In this document: in pieces, positions 7,660 to 15,263 of the stretch
How positions within the stretch are numbered: the stretch's first letter is position 1
Layout of the letters: each line of letters opens with the position of its first letter
From: Maricaulis sp048270095
GTDB taxonomy: Bacteria; Pseudomonadota; Alphaproteobacteria; Caulobacterales; Maricaulaceae
Length of the DNA: 64,000 bases
Direction of reading: 5' to 3'
NCBI RefSeq assembly: GCF_048270095.1
Contig: NZ_JBLWTL010000001.1
Coordinates: 317,407 to 381,406 of the forward strand
Made by a program: the position numbers and the translations under genes
Notes under the pieces: model-generated
What the model was told of the DNA's origin: nothing
Database searches by the model: none
What the model saw: only the letters and a program-made list of their open reading frames with translations

Positions 7660-9117
7660 TCAGGCGGCGTCGAGCGCGGCCTTGAAGGCATTGAGTTCAT
7701 GGTCGAGCTGGGTGGCCGACTGGTTCAGCTCCGACGAGGCGAGCATGAATTCCTCGGCGGCTGTGCTGGCGCGGCTGGCCGCCCCGTTCACATTGTCCAT
7801 TTCGCGCGTCACTTCAGACGTCTCGCCGGCGGCCCGTTCGGCGAGTTCGGCAATCTCGCGCGTCGCGCTGCTCTGTTCGGTGAAGGCGCCGCGGACACTA
7901 TTGGACGAGGCGCGCAGTTCTTCGATCGTCTCGGCGATCTTGCCCAGCGAGCTGGCGGCGCCGCCCGAGGCCCCGCGCATCGCCTCGATACGCCCGGCGA
8001 TATCGCTGGAGGCGCGCGAGGTTTGCTCGGCCAGGGCTTTCACTTCCGACGCGACGACCGCGAAACCCTTGCCGGCTTCACCCGCGCGAGCGGCCTCGAT
8101 GGTGGCGTTGAGGGCGAGCAGATTGGTCTGTTCGGCGACGGCCGCGACCAGTTGCATAATGTCCTCGATCTCCTTGGCGGCGGCCTGGAGGTCGTCGATC
8201 GAACGTCCGGCACCGACGGCTTCGGCGGCGGCGCGTTCGGAGACATTGTCGGAATTTTCCAGGATGCGGGACACTTCCGAGATCGAGGCTGATAATTCCT
8301 GCGCCGCAGCGGCGACAGACTGGACATTGGAATTGGTCTGCCCGGCGCGCTCGGCAGCGCTGCGGGCACCATCGCGCGTGGCGCCGGCATCGGTCTGAAG
8401 CTGACGGGCCAGGGAGTCGACCTGACCGGCGGCGCCCGAGACACCACTGGCGACCGTGCGCAGGGCGTTCTGGAAATTGGTCGCAAGCTCGGCCACGGCG
8501 GCCCGGCGTGTCTCAGTGTCGGTCTTGGCGGATTGTTCCGCCGCAGCGCTCTGGGCCGCCGATTGCTGCGCGGCATTGGCTTGCTCTGTGCTGGCGTCGG
8601 CTTCGGTCAGGGCCATGGAAGCCTGGGCCGTCATCCAGATCAGCGTTGCAGCCTGGCCGACAACGATCACGGCGTGGAACAGGACGCGGGTAAAGCTCGC
8701 GCCTTCCGGGAAGATGGCCCAGGGCAGGATGAAGTTGAGCGAGAGGTGGTGCACCGCAGTGACGGCCGCTGCCGCCACGATGACGCGCCAGTCCAGCAGG
8801 GCGGCAGTGGCCGCCAGGCAGGCGAAGAACAGCATGTGCATGTCGATCTGCCAGCCCGAACCGCTCATCATGTAGACGAGCGCGGCCGGCAGGGCGATCA
8901 GGCTGGCGCCTGTCGTGATCCGCGAGGACATCGAATTCGCGTCGGTTTTCCAGACGAAGACGGCCATTGCCGCGACCAGTGCGAGGAGAACCGTCCCGGG
9001 GATCAATCGATCCTGGGCCAGGAATAAGGCTGCCAGCGGGTAGAGCACGGCTCCGGCGCAAATCACCAGCGTCAGGGCGGTCTGGGCCTGGGAGCGCAAT
9101 TGATCGAGACGTGTCAT
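7660..9117 (-). CDS. Methyl-accepting chemotaxis protein with six-helix membrane sensor region
   Basis: 485 residues from the ATG at 9117, which overlaps the stop of the upstream secreted-protein gene (ATGA). The N-terminal about 185 residues contain about six hydrophobic segments with hardly any periplasmic loop; then comes a Gln/Ala/Glu-rich coiled coil and the signalling domain with the hairpin-tip motif NLLALNATIEAARAGE followed by KGFAVVASEVKALAEQT, which contacts CheA and CheW. No HAMP or PAS domain is obvious. A classical CheR-binding pentapeptide is absent at the C-terminus. The sensor region resembles integral-membrane sensors rather than ligand-binding periplasmic domains, so the signal may be membrane state or a partner protein. 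Confidence 0.93.
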   Translation of the reverse strand: MTRLDQLRSQAQTALTLVICAGAVLYPLAALFLAQDRLIPGTVLLALVAAMAVFVWKTDANSMSSRITTGASLIALPAALVYMMSGSGWQIDMHMLFFACLAATAALLDWRVIVAAAAVTAVHHLSLNFILPWAIFPEGASFTRVLFHAVIVVGQAATLIWMTAQASMALTEADASTEQANAAQQSAAQSAAAEQSAKTDTETRRAAVAELATNFQNALRTVASGVSGAAGQVDSLARQLQTDAGATRDGARSAAERAGQTNSNVQSVAAAAQELSASISEVSRILENSDNVSERAAAEAVGAGRSIDDLQAAAKEIEDIMQLVAAVAEQTNLLALNATIEAARAGEAGKGFAVVASEVKALAEQTSRASSDIAGRIEAMRGASGGAASSLGKIAETIEELRASSNSVRGAFTEQSSATREIAELAERAAGETSEVTREMDNVNGAASRASTAAEEFMLASSELNQSATQLDHELNAFKAALDAA

Positions 9118-9485
9118 ATCGAAAGTCCGTTGTTTGAGGGGGCGGCCGTAAAGGGTGTCGACGGGTCGCGGGGCAGAAGGCAACCGCCCAGCGCGCCCGG
9201 CGGAAGAAGGATCAGCGCGCCGGCCCGGCGCAGGGCCCGCAGCGAGCCCGCATCGGCAATCTCGACAATGCCGATATTGGAGAAGGCGCCGAAACGCACG
9301 AAGGACAAATCGGCCTGCGCTGTGGCGAGCACCACGTCGGCATGCTTCCATCCCGGTGGAAAGACCGCAGCGGCCTCGCTTCCATGCACCGGCTCGAACA
9401 CGGCCAGGGCCGGCATGCCGATCACAGCCAGGCTGACCGCGATGGCGGGCAGGAATTTGAGGGGCGTGTTGGATCGGCGACGCAT
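9114..9485 (-). CDS. Secreted hypothetical protein coupled to the chemotaxis receptor
   Basis: 123 residues from the ATG at 9485, chosen because it begins a signal peptide (MRRRSNTPLKFLPAIAVSLA, cleavage after about residue 29); an upstream in-frame start at 9554 would add an unlikely leader. The mature part is small, with an ADVVLATAQADLSFVRFG segment and a Gly/Pro/Leu-rich end. I recognise no family. Its stop overlaps the receptor start by 4 bp, so the two are made together; a periplasmic partner that feeds the receptor is an inference from coupling only. Confidence 0.6.
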   Translation of the reverse strand: MRRRSNTPLKFLPAIAVSLAVIGMPALAVFEPVHGSEAAAVFPPGWKHADVVLATAQADLSFVRFGAFSNIGIVEIADAGSLRALRRAGALILLPPGALGGCLLPRDPSTPFTAAPSNNGLSI

Positions 9486-9573
9486 GGTTTCATTTCTCAA
9501 CTGGAAAGAACCAGAGAGCATGCGTGTGGTTAAGAAAGCTTTTCGGTGGCCCAAGCGGTGCCCGAGGGCAGGT

Positions 9574-10407
9574 CTAAACCTTCACGCGACTGAAGATCAG
9601 GCTGTCGCGGACACCGATATGGGTTTCCCAGGCGGCGCGCAAACGCCCCTCGAGCTGGAAGCCAAGCGATTCGAGCAGGCGGATCGAGCCGGCATTGTCC
9701 GGGTCGGTATCGGCATAGATGCGGCGCAAGCCACGGGTCATGAAGCCATGCTCGACCACCGCCGCCGTCGCCTCGCGGGCATAGCCATGGCCTTGCTGAT
9801 CGGGACGCATCATATAGCCCGTCTCGGCCGCATTATTCTTGCGGTCCATCAACACGACCCAGCCGAGCGCGTCCCGGGGCGCGTCCTTGAGCGTGAGGAC
9901 GAAGGTCTCCACGCCGTCGCCGCGGATATTCCATCCGAGATAATCGCGAACCGCCTCGATGCCGGCCAGCGGGCCGCGCGACCAGTATTTCATCGTTTCC
10001 GGATCGGTCAGGGCCGGCAAGAAGGCCTCGCAATCCTCTGTCACCATCGGGCGCAAGAGCAGGCGTTCAGTCGTCAGCAGGACGGGTTCGAGACGCGGGG
10101 TTGGCGCGGTCAGGGCATCATCGGTGAGGGTGAGGCGAATCTCGTCGAACCGCTCCTCGATACAGGCCTGCATGGTCTTGAAACAGTCCCGGGAGAACCA
10201 GTCCTGGTCGGCAAAACAGGCCTTGCGCGTCGCTTCCGATGGCCACAACGCATAGGACCAGAACAGACCGTCCTCGCCTTCGTGCAGGCGCGCACCATAG
10301 GATTTGCAAGCCTGGTGGATCAGGCGCGTGCCTTCGGCCCAGGCGGCGCGGAATTCAGTCTCGCGACCGGGCTTGAGACGCCAGCGGTAGAGGATGGCGG
10401 CGGTCAT
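9574..10407 (-). CDS. Fusion of ABM-like ferredoxin-fold domain and GNAT acetyltransferase
   Basis: 277 residues from the ATG at 10407. Residues 1 to about 95 (beginning MTAAILYRWRLKPGRETEFR, with a WSYALWPS strand) look like an antibiotic-biosynthesis-monooxygenase or stress-response dimeric alpha/beta-barrel domain. Residues about 108-277 are a RimJ/RimL-type GNAT: LLTTERLLLRP, the acetyl-CoA segment MRPDQQGHGYAREA and NAGSIRLLESLGF. Such enzymes acetylate protein N-termini or small amines; substrate unknown. The DUF2971 stop is one base upstream of this ATG and no ribosome-binding site is visible, so the native leader appears displaced by the insertion of that gene; translation may rely on re-initiation. 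Confidence 0.85.
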   Translation of the reverse strand: MTAAILYRWRLKPGRETEFRAAWAEGTRLIHQACKSYGARLHEGEDGLFWSYALWPSEATRKACFADQDWFSRDCFKTMQACIEERFDEIRLTLTDDALTAPTPRLEPVLLTTERLLLRPMVTEDCEAFLPALTDPETMKYWSRGPLAGIEAVRDYLGWNIRGDGVETFVLTLKDAPRDALGWVVLMDRKNNAAETGYMMRPDQQGHGYAREATAAVVEHGFMTRGLRRIYADTDPDNAGSIRLLESLGFQLEGRLRAAWETHIGVRDSLIFSRVKV

Positions 10408-10408
10408 T

Positions 10409-11362
10409 TTATTGTGTGAGTCTAGTAAATGGAATTGATGAGCCAGAAACCTTGGCTTTACATCCATGTTTCGCCAACAACATTTCGGCAGATCGTATTC
10501 GGCGCCCCTGTTGTGGGTGTGGGCCCACCACCACACGTCGAAGTAGCTTGCACGTCTTGCCCGCAAGGATTCTCAGATACGGAGTCAACGTTCCTCCACG
10601 GTTGTAAAAATTGACGAAACTCGAACCCTCATCAAGCGGTTTCATGTGAAAGGAACCGACACGCCATTCATTTTCTTCAGAAAAGTGCAAATTTTTGTAT
10701 TGCAAACATGATTTCATAACTTGAAGGGCGACTTGAATACCTGCCAACCCTATTACTGACCTCTTATCGTTTAAATTAAATGGCCCCATATCAAATAAAT
10801 TCTTGTCCAATATTGACTGACGTTGAGATATCGACGCTGTTTTGTAGAAAGATTTTTGCAATTCACGTTCGATTTTAGTGTTGTCTACGTATTTGACGTC
10901 AGTTGTAAATGAAAACGATTCCGTTTCTGATAGGCCCTGCAGTTTGTTAATAATTTCATCTTTAAAAAATTCAAGTGCATAGCCGCCATCATTGGAATAT
11001 CCGCGCCATTGACTTAGTAATCCGTTATAATATTGATACATATTTTGTATTTTACAAAAACTTGTGAGATAAGCATTTAGAAATTGATCTGGGTTTCTGA
11101 CGATCCCCAACTGTAAAATCTGCCAGTTCGTTTGACTTAGTGTTACAATGATTTTGCCGTCTTTTTCTTCGATCAAATTGTCGGAATCTGCCTCAACATC
11201 ACTGTTCAGTGAAAGCCTTGAAATAGCATCCAAATACGATCTCAACTCACTCGAGTCGTTGGTGTACTCAAAGTGAGTGGCCCTCAGATGGTCGCCCTCA
11301 ATGATGCCAAGAAATCCAGCGCCATTGGTGAAGTGAAGCACTCTGTCGCTGAGCTTCTTCAT
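10409..11362 (-). CDS. DUF2971-family protein, AT-rich inserted gene
   Basis: 317 residues with the marks of DUF2971: HFTNGAGFLGIIEGDHLRA at the N-terminus, THFEYTNDSSEL, LSQWRGYSNDGGYALEF near the centre and the ENEWRV motif near residue 235. The function of the family is unknown; members are common in accessory and defence-type loci. The gene is markedly AT-rich inside a GC-rich operon: its ATG is 6 bp after the rlmN stop, uses a GGAAGG site inside the end of rlmN, and its stop is 1 bp before the GNAT ATG. This is a single-gene insertion of foreign DNA with precise boundaries; no terminal repeats were seen. Confidence 0.85.
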   Translation of the reverse strand: MKKLSDRVLHFTNGAGFLGIIEGDHLRATHFEYTNDSSELRSYLDAISRLSLNSDVEADSDNLIEEKDGKIIVTLSQTNWQILQLGIVRNPDQFLNAYLTSFCKIQNMYQYYNGLLSQWRGYSNDGGYALEFFKDEIINKLQGLSETESFSFTTDVKYVDNTKIERELQKSFYKTASISQRQSILDKNLFDMGPFNLNDKRSVIGLAGIQVALQVMKSCLQYKNLHFSEENEWRVGSFHMKPLDEGSSFVNFYNRGGTLTPYLRILAGKTCKLLRRVVVGPHPQQGRRIRSAEMLLAKHGCKAKVSGSSIPFTRLTQ

Positions 11363-11368
11363 AGCTGA

Positions 11369-12544
11369 CTAACCTTCCGCCAGCCGCTGTTTCTTCAATT
11401 CGCTCGCCTTCACCTTTTTGCTTTCCGACCGCAATTGTCCGCAGGCGGCGAAGATATCGCGGCCGCGCGGGGTGCGGATCGGGGAGGCATAGCCGGCCTT
11501 GTTGACGAGGTCGGCGAAGGCCACGATTTGCGGCCAGTCCGAGCATTCATAGGGGCTGTTGGGCCAGGGATTGAAAGGGATGAGATTGATCTTGGCCGGC
11601 ACGCCCTTGAGCAGTTTCACCAGGGCGCGCGCTTCGGCGAGGCTGTCATTGACGCCCTTCAGCATCACGTATTCGAAGGTGATGCGGCGTGAATTATTGA
11701 GGCCCGGATAGGCGCGGATCGCGTCCATCAGCGCTTTGAGCGGGTATTTCTTGTTCAGTGGCACCAGCTCGTCGCGCAGTGCGTCATTGGTGGCGTGAAG
11801 CGAGATCGCCAGCATGGTGTTGGTGCGGGTGCCAAGCTCGGCAATTTTCGGCACCACGCCCGAGGTCGACACCGTGATCCGGCGGCGGCCGATGGCCATG
11901 CCTTCGGGATCGGAGATGGTGTCGATCGAATCGGAGACATGGTCGAGATTATACAAGGGCTCGCCCATGCCCATGAAGACGATATTGGTGACCTTGCGAT
12001 CATCATTCGAGCTCGGCCATTCGGCCAGGTCATCGCGCGCGATCATCACCTGGGCAACGATTTCGGCGGCGGTGAGATTGCGCACCAGGGCCTGGGTCCC
12101 GGTATGGCAGAAGGTGCAATTGAGCGTGCAGCCAACCTGGCTCGATACGCATAGCGCGCCTGAGCGGGCGACATCGGGAATGAAGACGGTTTCGCATTCG
12201 ACGCCGGGCGCCAGCTCGATCAGGTATTTGCGGGTGCCATCGGTGGAGACAAGCCGCTCGAGTATTCGCGGCCGGTCGAGTGTGTAGTGGGCCGCAAGAC
12301 GTGCGCGCGTCTCCTTGTCGATATTCGTCATCTCGTCGAAGGACGTGCTGCCGTAATGATAGATCCAGCCAAACAGCTGGTTGGCGCGCATCTTGGCCTT
12401 GCGCTCCTCGACACCGCAGGCGAGCGCCGCCTCGCGCAATTGCGCGCGCCCCATTCCGGCCAGTGACGGCAGGGCGTGGGGCGTGGACTCGTCGATGCGC
12501 GGGGCATTGACGTTGGCGGCTGCGATGTTCAGCGCGTGGCTCAT
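11369..12544 (-). CDS. rlmN: 23S rRNA/tRNA adenine-C2 methyltransferase RlmN
   Basis: A radical-SAM enzyme that methylates A2503 of 23S rRNA and A37 of some tRNAs. The protein shows the CTLNCTFCHTG motif (CxxxCxxC, ligand set for the 4Fe-4S cluster), GMGEPLYN, and the conserved Cys in the C-terminal FAACGQLR segment that resolves the methylated intermediate. The ATG at 12544 gives 391 residues, normal for the family; an upstream GTG at 12592 has no better ribosome-binding site. Downstream on the same strand come the inserted DUF2971 gene and the ABM-GNAT gene. Confidence 0.96.
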   Translation of the reverse strand: MSHALNIAAANVNAPRIDESTPHALPSLAGMGRAQLREAALACGVEERKAKMRANQLFGWIYHYGSTSFDEMTNIDKETRARLAAHYTLDRPRILERLVSTDGTRKYLIELAPGVECETVFIPDVARSGALCVSSQVGCTLNCTFCHTGTQALVRNLTAAEIVAQVMIARDDLAEWPSSNDDRKVTNIVFMGMGEPLYNLDHVSDSIDTISDPEGMAIGRRRITVSTSGVVPKIAELGTRTNTMLAISLHATNDALRDELVPLNKKYPLKALMDAIRAYPGLNNSRRITFEYVMLKGVNDSLAEARALVKLLKGVPAKINLIPFNPWPNSPYECSDWPQIVAFADLVNKAGYASPIRTPRGRDIFAACGQLRSESKKVKASELKKQRLAEG

Positions 12545-12634
12545 GATCTTGGATGGACCGTTCAAGTGTTCGGAAGCCGCGCGCAATATCACAAAAGCGT
12601 GGCGTGGCCTAATCGTAACGGACTGCCGGCGAAG

Positions 12635-13144
12635 CTAGCCGCAAAGGCTGGAAACGCGTTGCAGCGCGGCGGTGATGCCGCTGAGCGAGAACTCATAGGC
12701 GGTGGCGATGCCGTCACTCGTCGTGCCAGTCACCCGCATGGTGGAGCCGCGGCGCATTTCCCGGACCAGGGAAGGCTCATCGCGCAGATTGTCGAGAAAG
12801 GCCTCCTGTCCGTCGACAAACATGTCGAAACGGCTCGATCCGACCCGGATCTGTGGCGGGCTGATGGGGCGCAGATCATAGCCGACCAGCAGGTTGGGCT
12901 GTTCTTCGACCGAGCCGGATTGCCAGGACGATACGAGGAAATAGACATTGCCATGGTCATGGGCGAGCGGCGTGGAATCGCGTGGCCGGCTGAGCGTATA
13001 GCAGACAAGTCCGTCATCGGTTGAGCGGGTAAAGACCCGCCAATCGCTATACTCGCCGCGAAATTCCGGTTCGCTCTGGGCCATAGCCGGCGCGCCGAGG
13101 CCGAAGATCAGTACAAGAGCAGTCAGACAGCGTCGGATGGTCAC
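12635..13144 (-). CDS. IalB-family secreted protein (invasion-associated locus B)
   Basis: 169 residues starting at the GTG at 13144, chosen because GGTGAGGTG lies 7 nt upstream and a clean signal peptide (about 22 residues ending APAMAQ) follows directly. The mature part has the IalB layout: YSDWRVFTRSTDDGLVCYTLSRP, a central beta region with SRFDMFVDGQEAF, and a C-terminal Cys. Named from Bartonella, the family is broadly distributed in free-living alphaproteobacteria as a periplasmic or envelope protein without proven function. Separate from rlmN by about 90 bp on the same strand. Confidence 0.85.
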   Translation of the reverse strand: MTIRRCLTALVLIFGLGAPAMAQSEPEFRGEYSDWRVFTRSTDDGLVCYTLSRPRDSTPLAHDHGNVYFLVSSWQSGSVEEQPNLLVGYDLRPISPPQIRVGSSRFDMFVDGQEAFLDNLRDEPSLVREMRRGSTMRVTGTTSDGIATAYEFSLSGITAALQRVSSLCG

Positions 13145-13271
13145 GGCAAACACCTCACCAGGCAAAAAACAAGAATATGCGCACCCTGATGGCGGTATGA
13201 TGGCGAGGGTTAAGTCCGCGCTAAGATTTGGCAGATGACGCAAAATTTACCGGGGGAATTGCGTCGCGGCG

Positions 13272-14135
13272 CTAGTCGACATCAACCGTAATCCTGCCAT
13301 CGGCATGGACGACTGCGCGTTTCATGCCGGGGGAGTTGAAGGGCTGGGCGATATTGCCATGCCGGTCGACGGCGATCAGGCCGCCTTCGCCGCCGAGCGC
13401 GCCAACCTCATCGATCGAAGCCTGACAGGCGGCGGCAAGATCCAGCCCGCCATAGGCCATCCGCGCCGCCACATCCTTGGCGGTCGCCGTGCGCAGAAAG
13501 TATTCGCCCTGGCCGGTGCAGGAAATCGCCACCTGGCTGTCGGCCCAGGTGCCCGATCCGATCACCGGGCAATCGCCGATGCGGCCTTCCATCTTGTTCA
13601 AAGTGCCGCCAGTCGACGTGGCGGCAACCAGATTGCCGGCGCGGTCGAGTGCGACGCAGCCGACCGTGCCCGTCGCCATGGCGCGATCATCAGGGGCTGC
13701 GGCGGGCGTGTAGTAATCATTGACGCTGTCAACGCGCTCCAGATTGAGTTGCATCCCGAAGGCGTCGGCGCCGCGCCCCGCCAGCATGACATGCGGCGTG
13801 GTCTCCATGACGGCTCGCGCCGCGTGGATCGGACTGACAAAGCCGGTCAGCGCTGCCACAGCGCCGGCCTTGCGGTCGTGACCGGTCATGATCGCAGCGT
13901 CGAGCTCATAGCGCCCGGCCTTGTTTGGCGAGGCCCCCTTGCCCGCGACATAAAGGCCGGAGGCCTCAAGCTGGCGGACGATTTCCGTCACGGTGTCGAG
14001 CGCGGTCTCGCCGGAAGCGAGCATGGATTTGCCCAGCTCGGCCAGTTTGCGCATGTGGGCGATCTGTTCCGGATAGCCGTGGTCGGCGAGGACGCCGGCT
14101 CCACCGTGAAGGACAAGAGCATAGGTGCCGGTCAT
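13272..14135 (-). CDS. Isoaspartyl peptidase / type 2 L-asparaginase (Ntn hydrolase)
   Basis: 287 residues with the plant-type asparaginase pattern: VLHGGAGV at residue 8, a variable linker, and the autocleavage site in GTVGCVALD, where Thr157 becomes the N-terminal nucleophile of the beta subunit; ATSTGG follows. Such enzymes remove isoaspartyl dipeptides and hydrolyse asparagine in the cytoplasm. The linker before Thr157 is short for the family but complete. It is on the minus strand, alone, divergent from the SDR gene. Confidence 0.94.
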   Translation of the reverse strand: MTGTYALVLHGGAGVLADHGYPEQIAHMRKLAELGKSMLASGETALDTVTEIVRQLEASGLYVAGKGASPNKAGRYELDAAIMTGHDRKAGAVAALTGFVSPIHAARAVMETTPHVMLAGRGADAFGMQLNLERVDSVNDYYTPAAAPDDRAMATGTVGCVALDRAGNLVAATSTGGTLNKMEGRIGDCPVIGSGTWADSQVAISCTGQGEYFLRTATAKDVAARMAYGGLDLAAACQASIDEVGALGGEGGLIAVDRHGNIAQPFNSPGMKRAVVHADGRITVDVD

Positions 14136-14314
14136 GTCGATAGTCTCCAGGCGGTGTCAGGGCAAATTCGGAACCCGCTTTATCACTCGCCGGGGCGAGG
14201 GAGAAGGCGGCAATGCGGCACGCTGCCCCGCTTGCGGACACTGCGCGTTTTCGCTACGCCCGTCCGCAGAGAACTTGTTCGGCGATGTGCCAATCCATGC
14301 AGGGGAATGAACTG

Positions 14315-15097
14315 ATGAAAATTGACGCTTCAATCGCAGCCATCGTCACCGGTGGCGCTTCCGGTCTGGGCGAAGGTTCGGCCCGCCGCCTTGCCGCCGA
14401 TGGTGCCAAGGTCGCCATTTTCGACATGAATGCCGAGCGCGGCGAAATGGTTGCCAAGGAGATTGGCGGTGTATTCTGCCAGGTCAATGTCGCCGATGAA
14501 GCCAGCGTCGATGCCGGTTTTGCCAAGGCGCGCGCGGCCCATGGCCAGGAACGTGTGTTCGTCAATTGCGCCGGTATTGGCTGGGCCGAGAAGACGGCAC
14601 GCCGGTCTTCCTCGACCGGCGAGATCGCGGCGCACAGCTTTGCCGGTTTCTCCAAGGTGATCTCGATCAATCTGATCGGTTCCTTCATCTGTGCTGCCAA
14701 ATCGGCCGCCGGCATGATGTCGCTCGACCCCAATGGTGGCTCGGGCCGCGGCGTGATTATCAATACCGCATCGGTCGCAGCCCAGGACGGTCAGATCGGC
14801 CAGGTTGCCTACGCGGCATCCAAGGGCGGGATTTACGGCATGACCCTGCCGATGGCGCGCGATCTGGCGCGCGAGGGTATCCGCGTCAACACGATCCTGC
14901 CGGGTTTCTTCGAGACCCCGATCTACCAGCAAATGCCGCCGGAAGTGAAAGTGAGCCTCGCGTCGCATCTGCAATTCCCGCAGCGCTTCGGCACGCCGGC
15001 CGAGTATGCCGATCTCGTCGCCTTCATGGTCACCAGCGACTACATCAATGCCGAGTGCGTCCGCCTGGATGCCGGCGCGCGCATGCCGCCAAAATAG
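14315..15097 (+). CDS. SDR dehydrogenase, 3-hydroxyacyl-CoA dehydrogenase type 2 (HSD10)-like
   Basis: 260 residues from the ATG at 14315 (AGGGGA upstream). Rossmann motif TGGASGLGEGSARRLA, catalytic Ser in NTASVAAQDGQIG and YAASKGG (Tyr and Lys), then the C-terminal FFETPIYQQMPPEV and QRFGTPAEYADL segments that typify the HSD17B10-like short-chain dehydrogenases. These oxidise (S)-3-hydroxyacyl-CoA, notably branched 2-methyl-3-hydroxybutyryl-CoA in isoleucine degradation, with NAD+. Not in an operon with other beta-oxidation genes here; followed by a strong terminator. Confidence 0.9.
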   Translation: MKIDASIAAIVTGGASGLGEGSARRLAADGAKVAIFDMNAERGEMVAKEIGGVFCQVNVADEASVDAGFAKARAAHGQERVFVNCAGIGWAEKTARRSSSTGEIAAHSFAGFSKVISINLIGSFICAAKSAAGMMSLDPNGGSGRGVIINTASVAAQDGQIGQVAYAASKGGIYGMTLPMARDLAREGIRVNTILPGFFETPIYQQMPPEVKVSLASHLQFPQRFGTPAEYADLVAFMVTSDYINAECVRLDAGARMPPK

Positions 15098-15118
15098 GCG
15101 TCCTCACACGGTGAACTG

Positions 15119-15149
15119 AAAGGGGCCGGGTTTCGATCCGGCCCTTTTT
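15119..15149 (+). terminator. Intrinsic terminator after the SDR gene
   Basis: GGGCCGG at 15123-15129 pairs with CCGGCCC at 15138-15144 around an 8-nt loop; the stem is followed by TTTTT. It lies about 20 bp after the SDR stop. Confidence 0.9.
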
Positions 15150-15176
15150 ATGCCCGAACGCGCGCGACAATACTCC

Positions 15177-15191
15177 TGCAACTCATTTGCA
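15177..15191. promoter_or_regulatory. Fur-box-like 7-1-7 dyad upstream of the TonB-dependent receptor
   Basis: TGCAACTCATTTGCA is a 7-1-7 inverted repeat with one mismatch, lying 73 bp upstream of the receptor ATG. It resembles the TGCAAAT-N-ATTTGCA form I recall for Fur sites in some alphaproteobacteria, and the gene is a plausible iron-regulated target. Assignment is inference; no promoter elements were confirmed. Confidence 0.4.
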
Positions 15192-15263
15192 ATACGGCTG
15201 GACAGGCGGCTCAATGCTCTGTAATTGCGGATCAGTCGCAATGATAGAGCGTTTAGGGGTCTC

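Noticed and set aside
13210..13224. TTAA-N7-CTAA, a CtrA-like motif upstream of the IalB-like gene
   Set aside because: One base off the consensus TTAA-N7-TTAA and short enough to occur by chance; no supporting promoter elements seen.
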